Shown here one piece after another: positions 1 to 10,636 of a DNA stretch of 64,000 bases. Within the stretch, counting starts at the first letter, position 1; each line of letters opens with the position of its first letter. Source of the DNA: Dendrolimus kikuchii (taxonomy: Eukaryota > Arthropoda > Insecta > Lepidoptera > Lasiocampidae); the NCBI GenBank assembly GCA_019925095.2, contig CM034389.1:28465728-28529727 (forward strand). The letters run 5' to 3'. The position numbers and the translations under genes are program-made. The notes beneath the pieces are model-generated. The model searched no databases and was not told where the DNA came from. It saw only the letters and a program-made list of their open reading frames with translations.

Positions 1-216
1 CTCTTTTAGATTCACAATTAGAACCGGTAGGTGGCGGTGAGATCGGGTTCTGGAATCCTCCTAACCACCGGGAGCGATTTTGGTGATTTTGTTTTTGTGT
101 GTTTGAGTGGGTACCCGGATGGTTTAGATTAGCAATTAGAACCGGCACGTGGCGCTGGGATCGGGTTCTACAATTTTATTTTTTAAAGGCAGGACGACGT
201 CTGCCGGGGCCGCTAG
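1..216 (+). mobile_element. Hel-B Helitron, 3' part cut by window edge
   Basis: Matches the 3' part of the complete copy at 34330-34902 almost base for base. It ends in the hairpin GGCAGGACGACGTCTGCC and then CTAG, followed by T, as expected for a Helitron 3' end. The 5' end lies outside the window. Confidence 0.85.
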
Positions 217-424
217 TAGTTAATAAAAATTGACAAATATTTATAATCATTGATTTATCGATAGTTCATCAACTATGTATGGCGCGTTTTGACCGGAGGC
301 ACCGGATGACCTGAAGTGATGCGGTGACCGCGCGCTCTCCGCCCTCTATCTCGAAAACGTTTCACCGTATAAAAATTTTTTTTAAACAAAATTTGTAGAG
401 AATTTAGTATTCTACAATATTGAT

Positions 425-1207
425 ATTAACAGAGTCAGATCTGCAAATCAGCAACTTTACAGGAGAGCGCTCTGAACTTTGAATTGCTTATATTTTTTTT
501 ACTACAAGAATTAAATTTTCAAAAAAAATATTATATGTTAATATATGTTCGAGAGCTTATTTGCAATGCAATTAAATAACATTTTTACTTATCTAAATGT
601 TTGAAAAGCTAGTAATGGCTTTGTTATCCGTACATGGGTCATCATGATTTGTCGGATCTGTCACATCCAACAAAGTTACATGGACAAACATATTTATTCT
701 TTGTAAGAAGTGCCACATACAACATTGTCATTAGTAAATCCTGTTTAAGTTTATGTCGTATTTAAATTGATATTATAAATTAAATCCAATTTTTAATAAA
801 TTTGTTTCACAAATAACAAATAATCAAACATAATTGACAATTTAGGGACAAAATGAAAACAATCTTTGCCATAAAATTTGTTAAAATCATTAATTATAAA
901 GTCTACCTGTATGAATGGCACTTAATAATCACATTTCAGGTTTCATTAGCTTAGATAATCAGTCTTAGTAATTTCTTTCTTACAAAAATATACCCCGCAT
1001 ACCCCCCTCGCGCCCCGCTAATAACGTCGGGAGTTAACATTCGTCATTGTTAATGGGAGATGGTGGCATATATGACATTGTTAATGTGGCTATTTTAAAA
1101 ACTATGAGGAAAAATTACCTTTTTGTTGCTGCTATTGAAAAACAATGCTTTTTTAGGGTCATTAGTGAAATAAAACCAAAATGTCGAAAATTGCATATCC
1201 TACATTG
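425..1207. mobile_element. MITE-1 copy without intact ends
   Basis: About 780 bp nearly identical to 31691-32457, apart from a 16 bp indel near 988. The inner edge of the inverted repeat (ATTAACA) survives on the left. The outer CGCCTGTCCCT part is missing on both sides, so the ends look eroded or truncated. No coding capacity was seen. Confidence 0.75.
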
Positions 1208-1288
1208 GTGTGTAGTATAGTATTATATGCGACTCTTAAGTATATTATCAAATTGGACTCCTCTGCAAATTAATTATTTTGCAATTCT

Positions 1289-1572
1289 TTCAAGAATACA
1301 ATTTCCTGCGGCTGGGCGGCCTGTCGTAAGAGGCGACTTAACAACCCACAGCCAGGTGGTAGGGCATTTGCCCGACTGGATGGCTACCACTCCTGGTCTA
1401 AAGTATGTCGCCATAACAACCTTGAGTTGTGTTCCGGTATTAGTGACCAGGTTCCAGTCTCCTTTAAGAGAGCAGCAGCGCATTTGTAGCAACCTTTGAT
1501 GTTGCAAATGTCCATAGGCGATGGTAACCGCTTTCCATTGCCTGTCTGCTGTTCTCCTGCAATAAAAAAAAA
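1289..1572 (+). mobile_element. Ret-A retroposon
   Basis: Starts near AAGAATACAATTTCCTGC and ends CTGCAATAAAAAAAA, so the sense strand is plus: the AATAAA and oligo(A) form the 3' end. The ORFs on both strands recur with stops and frameshifts in every copy and are not genes. The extreme 5' piece (CCGTGCAGGAACGGAG) is missing. Confidence 0.85.
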
Positions 1573-1811
1573 TGTTATGATTAGTTCAAGCTGGAATAGT
1601 CACTGAAACCCCAAATAAACAAGTTTTAAAAAAGACTGTCGTTACCATGAATAACCGTTACAAACAACAGGTTACAAAAGAGGAAAGCTCTATTCTTGCT
1701 AAGGAATATATTGCGTCATCAAACCCAATTCCCTGTCGCTAAGAAAGGGTCGGAGCCCACATTCACTTGCACGATACAAAACTACCTTACTTGTAACTGT
1801 AAAACGATAGG

Positions 1812-1965
1812 CAGTCTTGCGGACGAGGCTTCTACGCGAAGGGATGTAGGCTTTGGGTCAACCACAATTCTGTTCATGTTATTTCAGTTCATTTTAGTTC
1901 AATTGCGTTCCGATGACAAAGCCGTGGTAACTTAGTACTATGAATAATATACGCGTCACTAGTTA
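1812..1965. repeat. 150 bp repeat X, copy 1
   Basis: Similar to 2592-2735 in the same orientation; shared blocks include GAGGCTTCTACGCG, GGGTCAACCACAA and ACGCGTCA. The two copies bracket a Hel-A Helitron. Family not recognised. Confidence 0.65.
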
Positions 1966-1995
1966 GATTATACGCAGTTATATCTGTACTAGTAT

Positions 1996-2591
1996 GAATT
2001 TGTTTGTTTGTTTAAACGCGCTAATCTCAGGAACCGCTGGTCCGATTTGAAAAATTCTTACAATGTTGAATAGTACATTTATCGAGGAAGGCTATAGGCT
2101 ATTATATATTTTCAAAAAAATTAGTGATCCTTGCTAAAAGTCCAATAATGAAACCAAGGTGTAAAAAAATGACCCGAAAAAATCCTTACACGGCGTGCGC
2201 TGCGAAAACTATTGATTATATAACAAAACAATGTACTACCACTTTGCAGAACATATAATTGTCTAGAAAAAATATCCCGTAACCATATGTCTAGCTATTG
2301 TAGTTATCTCACAATAAGCGTTTTCTTTTATTTTTTTAAATTATTAAAATGCCGTCGTTTCAAAAACTCTTTATTTTGTACCTTGGTATTAATCCTTATC
2401 AAAATAAATTACTCCATATTCAAGACGAATTCAATACCTTTCTAGAACTTTTTGAACTATTCAATTCGGACGTTTGATTCAAAAGATATCGCCATATTTA
2501 AAATGTAAGTATTAGTGCTGTAGCCAAATATACTAATATTGTTTGATTGAACGCGCTAATCTCAGGAACTACTGGTCTGATTTGAAAAATT
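1996..2591 (+). mobile_element. Hel-A Helitron, ends degraded
   Basis: Internal sequence follows Hel-A from the TTTAAACGCGCTAATCTCAG block through to GAACTACTGGTCTGATTTG. The TC start is degenerate and the last ~180 bp with the CTAG end are missing; it stops at repeat X. Confidence 0.8.
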
Positions 2592-2735
2592 CAGTCTTGC
2601 CGAGGAGGCTTCTACGCGGAGGGATCTAGGCTACGAGGGTCAACCACAACTCTGCTCATGTTTGTTTTTAATCATTTTATTTACATTACGCTCTGATAAT
2701 AACTTAGTACTTCGAATACTACACGCGTCAATACT
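2592..2735. repeat. 150 bp repeat X, copy 2
   Basis: Second member of the pair with 1812-1965, lying directly against the truncated Helitron end. About 180 bp to the right of it (2736-2916) show nothing recognisable. Confidence 0.65.
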
Positions 2736-2916
2736 TGCAACAACTCAGAAGGGATTATGGTAGTAAAAGAACAGCAACTGGTCACAATACTTTATAATCA
2801 GAGAACTTTACGGTTTCAACATACATTATACACTAACTTTGAACACTTGACAAGCAAATTGAACAGTACGTGAAACTTGGCACAACGGATAGCGGATTGA
2901 AGTCATTGATAAATTA

Positions 2917-3383
2917 TTTTTCAACACACTTGCTCATAAAGTGGCTGTATGGTCACCGCTATTAGGCACAGAATGACACCCATAATCAAACTGTGACTAA
3001 AAAACATTATAACTCACTAGTGAGTTATAGATTTTTTTTTAAATTTTATTGGTTGAGTTGCTTTGTTCTTAGCAAAAGTTTTTATTCAAAAAAAAAGATC
3101 GTGTTCTATAGAACAAATAAATTAATGTTCCTATTGCTTGCTCATTTCATGCAACTTCTTATTTAAATAGATAATTTTAACTCGTACGTGTTTAATAAAT
3201 AAAACTTTCACTCATATATAATTTTTTATTCACAAGTGTGTTGAAAAACGTCGTATGATACGCGTGTGTATTGATGATTACCGTCCTCGGCTCTCTTAAG
3301 ACCCTCGCCTACGGCTCGAGTCTCAATGGCGCCTCGGCGGTAATCACCAATGTTACACACTAGTACCATAATGTACTATTAAT
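2917..3383. mobile_element. MITE-2 copy 1
   Basis: Has TTTTTCAACACACTTG at 2917-2932 and its inverse at 3233-3248, giving a 332 bp unit with a perfect 22 bp palindrome at 3008-3029. A further ~135 bp to the right, itself an imperfect inverted repeat (GATTACCG...CGGTAATC), is also present in the second copy at 8335-8797. Non-coding. Confidence 0.75.
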
Positions 3384-3619
3384 TAAAGTGTTATGAATGA
3401 AAAGAATTTAAAACATTACTGTTTGGAAATTCCAGATAATATTTTATACAAGATATTATATAAAACGTTATTCTTAAAGTTTTACATGTAATAATACAAA
3501 CCGAACACAGTACAAATCTATCGCGTCTGCCAATATGAAAACAAAATGTAGTGAATACCGTCCATATACAATTGAGAGATTTTGAATTATAATCTGTACA
3601 CAATCACTACATTATAAGG

Positions 3620-3866
3620 ACAAAGGAGTTTTTGGCGGGAACTGAAAGGAGATGTTGTGCTGTGCAGTTTTATTTTCTAAAAATGTGTAAAATTACTCTA
3701 AAATGAACAATAGTTGTAGGATATTGATAGTTTTTGAGTAGTCATTATGTGTTTTTGTGAGAAATGTGAACTGTATAGTCAAATGTGGCCTTTCGAGTTT
3801 TAAAGCCTAGTTAAAGGCCGGCTTAAAGGCCTAGTTGCCAAGCCTTAAACTTAAAAAAAAATATAT
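3620..3866 (+). mobile_element. Rep-F dispersed repeat, internally deleted
   Basis: Shares TTTTTGGCGGGAACTGAAAG and the following ~160 bp with the minus-strand copy at 62421-62985 and with 20009-20250. The middle block ACAAGAACTCCGTTGAAT is deleted here. It ends in an A-rich run (AAACTTAAAAAAAAA), which suggests a retroposon. Confidence 0.7.
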
Positions 3867-4384
3867 AAGGACAAACATTCCTACACAAAATTATGTTAAA
3901 TTATACAGGCGCTAATCACAGAATAGATAAATATATAGCATTATTATTCAATTAAGGAAATGGCCGATTGTATCGTTCAATTATTCAGAAAGAACCAAGA
4001 CCACGGGCCGGCCCAAAGAGGATCGAATCATCGAAAACAAGCAAATCACAAACAAAGCTCTTGCAAAATCAAACAAATAAACCAGCACCTATAGAGTCCA
4101 CCCCGTTTTTGAACCACATGGTATAAAACCAATCGAGCCGGCCTTGAGAGCTTCTAGAGGAGACAGTGGCGCTCGTAGCCCTAGCCTTCTCTGTTCAGGA
4201 TGTATCGAACCGCGAGCCATCGTGAAATAAAATATTTGAGTGGGTGATATGCGTCGCGGTCATTAAGTTCGACTCATAAACCAACGGTATACGGAATAAT
4301 AAGGCATACGACTCACGAGCGATAAACTTATACCTACGCTGGCTCTTCATATCGACGGGTGAGAGGCTAGTCGTCTTAAGCGAC
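3867..4384. other. unassigned 0.5 kb
   Basis: Mixed-composition sequence with no ORF, repeat match or splice-site pattern that I can identify. Confidence 0.5.
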
Positions 4385-5143
4385 AGTTGGAAAATATATT
4401 GCAAATAAAGCCAAATGTTATGGTGTTTGAAAGAGAAGAAACCAGAACGAATGCAAGGATAATGGTCGATGATGTTATGCTGGAGCAAGTGAATGAGTTT
4501 GTATATCTTGGATGTGCTTTTAGCAGGGATGGAAGGTACACCACTGATATAGAAAGAAGAGTGAATTTGGGGAATAGTTTGAATGGAGCGTTAAGTAAAC
4601 TTCTAGGCGCTAAGAACCTCAGCCAGAAGGCCCAGCTCGCCGTACACAACGCGGTGCTGGTACCTACGCTCACGTATGGAAGCGAGAGTTGGGTATGGAA
4701 GAGAGAGCATGAAAGTAGAGTAAACGCGGTTGAGATGCGAGCACTGCGCAAAATTTGCGGAGTGACGCTCGCGGACCGCGTTCCTAATACCGAAGTAAGA
4801 AAGAGAGTTGGTCTGAAAGAGAGTGTCGGGGTGAAGGTAAGGAAAGGAATGCTCCGGTGGTTCGGGCATGTGGAAAGAATGACTAAACAGATATACAATG
4901 CAAAAGTGGATGGATGCAGAAGTCGTGGAAGGCCACGACACACCTTCCATGATCAAATTGATCGTGTACTAGCGGAGGGTGATGTCAGGAGCCTTAAGAA
5001 CAGACGAGCGTGCATGACAAGAGTTATGAATGTCAAAGAAGCAAGTGAGGTGTGTAAGAATAAGCCTGAATGGCGCTCTGTTGTTCGTGCCTACCCCGCA
5101 AGGGAACTGGCGTGAAGTTATGTATGTATGTATGTATGTAAAA
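4385..5143 (+). mobile_element. RTE-a LINE, longest open C-terminal fragment
   Basis: An open frame of 242 codons (4387-5115) encodes the C-terminal part of a non-LTR reverse transcriptase. Visible blocks are VNEFVYLGCAFSRDG near residue 37, LTYGSESWVWKREHES near 96, MRALRKICGV near 117 and MLRWFGHVERM near 154, ending AYPARELA. The catalytic YADD box and the endonuclease lie upstream in a full element and are absent, so this is 5'-truncated. The stop codon is followed at once by an (ATGT)n tail (5118-5140), as in RTE-clade elements. The first Met is an accident of truncation. All other RTE-a copies are 3' subsets of this one or of 51515-52210. It cannot move by itself. Confidence 0.9.
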
Positions 5144-5422
5144 TGAAATGACCGAATAAAACGCATAAATAATAAATTTATTTTCAATGCATCGGTTAAG
5201 CACATCAAGAAGTTTCACACTCCTTTTTAATTATTTATTTAACTTCATTAATTATTAATTTCTTTTTTTTTTATAAATTACTATGTACACAATGTCTTTA
5301 TATAATGCATGCTGCGTTCGCACCAAGAAGGCCAGTCGGCAACCCATCTGTGCTCTAGTTTTGTTTACAAGTAAGCTGAGTTGGCCAGTCTGCGAAACAA
5401 ACTAAAAAAAAAAAAAAAATAT

Positions 5423-5631
5423 TGTTACGAGTTGCAGGACTCGAATCAAAATGCCGTTAGAATTATTATAGAGTTTATTAGAACTATATAAATACGTATA
5501 ATACAGGTAGAAATATAACCGAACACAACTAAGCCAAACGTCACTAATAGATATTTCCGATATGTGCACACGTCTAGCTTCGTTCGTGGTTCTCCCTCGA
5601 CTTCCAACGGCAGCCCACTTCTGACACCAGT
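5423..5631 (-). mobile_element. LTR-a element: PBS region and partial 3' LTR
   Basis: On the minus strand, the sequence just after the LTR at 5632-6069 reads CTGGTGTCAGAAGTGGG (5614-5630), the position and style of a primer-binding site. About 90 bp of leader follow, and then the 3' half of a second LTR ending GTAACA at 5423. The whole gag-pol interior is deleted. An AT-rich A run (5404-5420) lies outside it. Confidence 0.65.
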
Positions 5632-6069
5632 TGTTACGAGTTGCAGGACTCGAATTAAAATGCCGTTGGAATTATCATAAAGTTTATTAGAACTATACAA
5701 ACACGTATAACACAGGTACAAATATAACTGAGCACAACCAGTCCAAACGTAATGCACGATTCAATAACACGCGCAAAGTCCGTCACTAAATAGATTACCG
5801 AATGTACACAAGTCTTGCTTCGCTCGCGGTTATCGCTTAACTGTCGATCTCTCCACTGGGGCATTGCTTTGTACTGCACAGATGAAATATGTCCGCCCGA
5901 CAGCGTAGACCGAATTTCTTAGGTTCAGTCCGATACACCTGGCTAATGACTGCCATAAAAGATTACAATACACAATGGGCTGTTTTCTAATCACACATTT
6001 TAAACACAAAGTAAACAAAAGAAGGTATGCAGGTGTGAATCCATTTTTGTCGGCGTGTAGGTCGTAACA
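5632..6069 (-). mobile_element. LTR-a, 5' LTR
   Basis: A 438 bp LTR with TGTTAC...GTAACA ends, related to the LTRs at 41547, 53688 and 37374. The minus-strand sense copy carries the poly(A) signal AATAAA (TTTATT on plus near 5684). Four-base flanks of the whole unit are ATAT and TTAT, compatible with a 4 bp target duplication carrying one change. Confidence 0.8.
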
Positions 6070-6132
6070 TTATTTATTAGTCTTTTTAGATAAGATAGTA
6101 ACATTAATGAGATATTTCTTTTTTAAATACTT

Positions 6133-6428
6133 ACATACATACATACATACATAAGTTCACGCCAGTTCCCTTGCGGGGTAGGCACGAACAACAGAGCGCC
6201 ATTTAGGCTTATTCTTACACACCTCACTTGCTTCTTTGACATTCATAACTCTTGTCATGCACGCTCGTCTGTTCTTAAGGCTCCTGACATCACCTTCTGC
6301 TAGTACACGATCAATTTGATCATGGAAAGTGTGTCGTGGCCTTCCACGACTTCTGCATCCATCCACTTTTGCATTGTATATCTGTTTATTCATTCTTTCA
6401 TCATGCATTCTTTCTACATACTGCATTC
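6133..6428 (-). mobile_element. RTE-a LINE fragment with target duplication
   Basis: 3' part of RTE-a encoding QIYNAKVDGCRSRGRPRHTF to AYPARELA on the minus strand, with the (CATA)n tail complement at the left. Direct repeats TTTAAATACTT flank it (6122-6132 and 6429-6439), an 11 bp target duplication. The far end holds a short stretch (TACATACTGCATTC) not seen in other copies. Confidence 0.88.
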
Positions 6429-6713
6429 TTTAAATACTTCATTTATAAAAAAGCCGTTTTCCTAGCTAAATTTAGAATTCGAGACGGCTCCCTCTGCGAA
6501 TGCGGCTTAGCTGAAGGACTCCACTGTTGTGGTCTTTGAACGAGAGATATTGTGGTTTTATATAGAAATATCCTGCTTTTAGTGTTACTTAAATAGTTTA
6601 ATCGTAATAAACAGAACAATGGATAGTCAATACGTCTATTTCTGACAATAATTTTCACTCGACAAAAGTCAGTTTGACATAATCATACATACAGACATAT
6701 TGACATAATTCTA

Positions 6714-6880
6714 TCTGTGCAGGAACGGAGAAAGAATACAATTTCCTGCGTTGGGGCGGTCGTAAGAGGCGACAAAACAACCCAAAGTCAGGCGGTAGGG
6801 TATATGCCCGACTATCTACCAAGTTCTAGTCCCCCTTAAGAGAGCAGCAGCGCATTTGGAGCAACTTTGGTATTGCAAAA
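6714..6880 (+). mobile_element. Ret-A retroposon, internally deleted
   Basis: Has the 5' motif GTGCAGGAACGGAGAAAGAA and the middle blocks, but lacks ~70 bp after CCCGACT and stops before the AATAAA end. Confidence 0.75.
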
Positions 6881-6904
6881 TGACTTAATTTAAAAATTAT
6901 GGTT

Positions 6905-7497
6905 ATTGCCCTTTGTATGTCTTTCAAGACCACGGGCCATAAAAATGGCCCAGACATTTGGAGGGCTTGCGTGGGGCCATGGGAAGGCCAACACGTAGAG
7001 GCCCTTTGACAAATTTAATGTAAATGTAGCGTGACACTGAGCGGCGATTATGTCTGTCTACATCATATAGTAATGCACCCAAGGACAAGCCCCGGCCAGT
7101 GTAGGACTATTGTGGGAAATGAGGACAAAAAGCACCGGGCTATTGGGGTGAGCTGCTAGTGGTACTGGGGGGTCTGGGAATATGGGGACTATGGCGTCTG
7201 TCCGTCGCAATGTTCAGGGAACATGGGCCCCAAAAAATGCCATAGAAGGCAGGGGCAACATGGGTGTGAGTGGCTAAGGGGCGTAGAGCGGTGGGCTGCA
7301 GGTTCACCGAAGCTACTTCCGACGTGATGTCATTTATCACTTCCACCCCTGGAGCTTGAGTCTTAGCTCTAGCGATCTCCACTCCATGCCGGGTGGTTAA
7401 GGCAAGCACGGAGGCGGGGGCCTTGCCTTGTCCCCCGGAGTCAGGTACGAGGTGTCGCTACTCACCTAAGGCTTCGCCACAAAGCCCCCCTGCGGGG
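6905..7497 (-). repeat. Rep-J repeat, copy 1
   Basis: Reverse-complement counterpart of 50401-51022. Both can be read as a short frame beginning MLAL and containing RHGVEIARAKTQAPGVEV, but the frames diverge downstream (this copy runs to 7140). Unclassified; probably a LINE-derived untranslated or 5' segment. Confidence 0.65.
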
Positions 7498-7807
7498 TTA
7501 TTATTATTCTGAATTATTTTTTAATATTAGTGTAACATTAGTACTGACTGAATCCATAATAATTATTAATTGTAACATGCATAACATTTTGTACGCCCTA
7601 GAGGTTAATCCCAGTTGCGTTCAGATGGTCCGCTTCGACGTCCAGGGTCCGAAATACCCTGTTTCAGTTCGCGTCATCCTCCACGAAGTCAAGCCGTCAT
7701 TTCTTCGGTTTCCCCCTTCCACCGGGACCTGGTGGATGTGGCAAGGCTAGAAATTTGTTCTCCACAATACTCTACATAAATAGCAAGTTTCCGTAAAACG
7801 GCTTATG
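7498..7807. other. unassigned 0.3 kb
   Basis: AT-rich on the left and GC-richer from 7610 to 7745. No family match seen. It ends at the left copy of the RTE-a target duplication. Confidence 0.5.
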
Positions 7808-8020
7808 ATACATACATACATAACTTCACGCCAGTTCCCTTGCGGGATAGGCACGAACAACCTCACTTGCTTCTTCGACATTCATAGCTCTTGTCATGCA
7901 CGCTCGTCTGTTCTTAAGGCTCCTGACATCACCCTCCGCTAGTACACGATCAATTTGATCATGGAAGGTGTGTCGTGGCCTTCCACGACTTCTGCATCCA
8001 TCCACTTTTGCATTGTATAT
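7808..8020 (-). mobile_element. RTE-a LINE fragment with 9 bp target duplication
   Basis: About 210 bp of the RTE-a 3' end with a ~30 bp internal deletion that removes the KNKPKWRS coding block. Flanked by CGGCTTATG at 7799-7807 and 8021-8029. Confidence 0.87.
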
Positions 8021-8334
8021 CGGCTTATGGTATACCAGACATTCCATGCAATAATGTAAATTTCCATAAACCACTGTTGATTGTGATTTTAAAGCAAGAC
8101 GGCGTTGAACTGATGTACAAATATATATTCAGACATAGTATTACTAGTGGTCGCCTAATGGTGGAAATTCGACTATAATTAATTTAAATGATAAGTTTGA
8201 ACATTATCAAGGTTCTGTTGTCAAAGACTTCTATAATCACAGATGTCGCCAATGCACTGTTATTTGTCTTTAGCAATAAACAAAAGAGTATATATGCGTG
8301 TGTGTATCAAATACATGATAGTGTGTGTAATGTT

Positions 8335-8797
8335 TTTTTCAACACACTTGCTCATAAAGTGGCTCTATGGTCACCGCAGTTAGGCACAGAATGACACCCA
8401 TAATCAAACTGTGACTAAAAAACATTATAACTCACTAGTGAGTTATAGATTTTTTTTACATTTTATTGGTTGAGTTGCTTTGTTCTTAAAAAAGATTTTA
8501 TTCAAAAAAAAAGATCGTGTTCTATAGAACAAATAAATTAATGTTCCTATTGCTTGCTCATTTCATGCAACTTCTTTTTTAAATAGATAATTTTAACTCG
8601 TACGTGTTTAATAAATAAAACTTTCACTCATATATAATTTTTTATTCACAAGTGTGTTGAAAAACGTCGTATGATACGCGTGTGTATTGATGATTACCGT
8701 CCTCGGCTCTCTTAAGACCCTCGCCTACGGCTCGATTCTCAAAGGCGCCTCGGCGGTAATCGCCAATGTTACACACTAGTACCATAATGTACTATTA
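8335..8797. mobile_element. MITE-2 copy 2
   Basis: Inverted repeats TTTTTCAACACACTTG at 8335-8350 and 8649-8664, the 22 bp palindrome at 8426-8447, and the same ~130 bp right-hand block as copy 1. The corresponding place in the duplicate (about 11859) lacks the element, giving an empty-site comparison. Confidence 0.8.
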
Positions 8798-8866
8798 TTG
8801 ATTTAATGTACTTTTTTGTATAATAAAAAAAAAATAGCATTCTGCACTCCTTCTCTATATAAACTA

Positions 8867-9078
8867 CTAGCTGTCCCGACAGACGTTGTTCTGCCCTGAA
8901 GAAATAAAATTTATAACCCGATTGCAGCGCCACCTACCGGGTCCAAATGTAAGCTATCTTATCTTTCAAGTCGGATCAAACTGCACACGGTGTGCAAATT
9001 TGATTAAAATCGGTCAAGTAGTTTAGGAGCCCATCGCGGACAAACAACGTGACACGTAATTTATATATATTAAGAAGA
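8867..9078 (-). mobile_element. Hel-C, 212 bp Helitron
   Basis: On the minus strand it starts TCTTCTTAATATATATAA, ends GGGACAGCTAG, and has A before and T after, the exact Helitron insertion signature. The hairpin near the 3' end is GGCAGAACAACGTCTGTC. Far too short to code for a Rep-helicase, so non-autonomous. Confidence 0.85.
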
Positions 9079-9458
9079 TAAGTGTGCGAAATTTCATACT
9101 CCTCCGTCCGCGCAATTTTCGTAAAAAGGGGTACAAAGTTTTTGCTTCGCGTATTAATATAGTAATACTTAGATAGACAGGACTATTAGTGTGGGCAGTA
9201 GGTGGCAGCGTATTATCGTAGAAGGATTCAATCAAAGGACTTATGGTTGAATGGAGAGATGAACCAAAGGCATGTTATCTCGGGGGGTTGAGGGGTGGTG
9301 GGGAGAACCCCTCAATTCATTAGAAGATGGCAATTAGCTCGTGAAGATCGCGATAAATTCATCACTTGAATACTGCTGCCACGAGGCGTTCAAGCTTAAT
9401 TAATTATTTTTAAAATTATATTAAACAAATAAGATGATAAGCATCGCCCTTTCTATCA

Positions 9459-10046
9459 TCTATACTAATATTATAAAGCTGAAGAGTTTGTTTGTTTAAA
9501 CGCGCTAATCTCAGGAACCGCTGGTCCGATTTGAAAAATTCTTTCAGTGTTGAATAGCACATTTATCGAGGAAGGCTATAGGCTATATTATATTTTCAAA
9601 AAAATTAGGCATCCTTACTAAAAGTCCAATAATGTAACCCAAAGTGTAAAAAAACTAGCCGAAAAAATCCTTACACGGCGTGCGCTGTGAAAACTATTGA
9701 TTATAGAACAAAACAATGTACTACCACTTTGCAGAACATATAATTGTCTACAAAAAAATATGTTGTAACCATATGTCTAACTATTGTAGTTATCTCTCAA
9801 TAAGTGTTATCTTTTATTTTTTTAAATAATTAAAATGCCGTCGCTTCAAAAATTCTTTATTTTGTACCTTGGTATTAATCCTTATCAAAATAAATTACTC
9901 CATATTCAAGACGAATTCAGAACTTTTTGAATTATTCAATTCGGACGTTTCATTCAAAAGATATCGCGATATTTAAAATGTAGGTATGAGATTAGCGCGT
10001 TCAATCAAACAATTCATTAGTATATTTGGCTACAATACTAATACTT
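9459..10046 (+). mobile_element. Hel-A Helitron with inverted end
   Basis: Begins TCTATACTAATATTATAAAG after an A and follows Hel-A to about 9985. The next ~60 bp (GATTAGCGCGTTCAATCAAA onward) are the Hel-A 3' section in the opposite orientation, so the copy is rearranged and lacks CTAG. Confidence 0.8.
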
Positions 10047-10075
10047 ACAGTATTAGAGTATGTACGTATAGATAA

Positions 10076-10190
10076 GTGTGCGAAATTTTATACTCTTCCG
10101 TTCGCGCAATTTTCGTAAAACCCTTTTTACGAAAATTGCAATTGTACAAAGTTTTTGCTTCACGTCTTAATATATAGATAAATTCTGTCA
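10076..10190 (-). mobile_element. relic shared with 9080-9163 and 12146-12229
   Basis: Shares GTGTGCGAAATTT and GTACAAAGTTTTTGCTTC with the spacers inside both copies of the segmental duplication. Probably the 5' part of another Helitron. This copy has a 15 bp stem-loop at 10106-10139. Confidence 0.5.
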
Positions 10191-10636
10191 ATATCCTATA
10201 GATAGTAAACTCCATTTAAACAGCTCCATAATGTAATTTCTGTGTTGTTGAGGACTAAGTAGTCCACAATGAGGCACTCCGCACAAACGTGTATTAGAAC
10301 AATGTCATTAAGACGTTTTGTAATACAAATTATACACATCTAAATTCTAGTCCGTTTCCTAGTTGTTTCATATGATAATTGATTTATGCCTGACCGTGAC
10401 GGGCCGTGAGCAATTTTGGATCACCTGCTGGTCGCTGGTTTTAAAATTTTATGTTAAAGCGGACTGTAAATATTTGTGGAACTATGGGAGGAAGTATGTA
10501 TGTAGTGTGTAGAGTAAGCATTTTTAGTTCATAAGTTATATTGTATAACATTTAGATTAAAGCCAGCCGCTAAGGTGTAAACACGCTGTTTTATTTTCAC
10601 CTCAACGACACACGTCGCAAGTATGGCAAATCCTAC
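10191..10636. other. unassigned 0.45 kb
   Basis: No ORF and no match elsewhere in the window. The right part (AATTATACACATC to GGCAAATCC) contains no clear element ends. Confidence 0.5.

Larger units (their letters stand above)
8272..9706. repeat. segmental duplication, copy 1 (with MITE-2)
   Basis: Collinear with 11794-12772 except for ~460 bp of MITE-2 present only here. The shared unit runs from AGCAATAAACAAAAGAGTAT through a Hel-C Helitron, a ~380 bp spacer and the first ~250 bp of a Hel-A Helitron. Confidence 0.8.

Noticed and set aside
4347..4943. 198-codon minus-strand ORF opposite the first RTE-a copy
   Set aside because: It is the reverse complement of the RTE-a coding frame. The same antisense ORF recurs at 51698-52249, 55639-56229 and elsewhere only because RTE-a does.
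6440..6660. Possible LINE zinc-knuckle remnant (RIRDGSLCECGLAEGLH)
   Set aside because: Only one short suggestive stretch, quickly followed by stops and with no second supporting motif; too weak to annotate.
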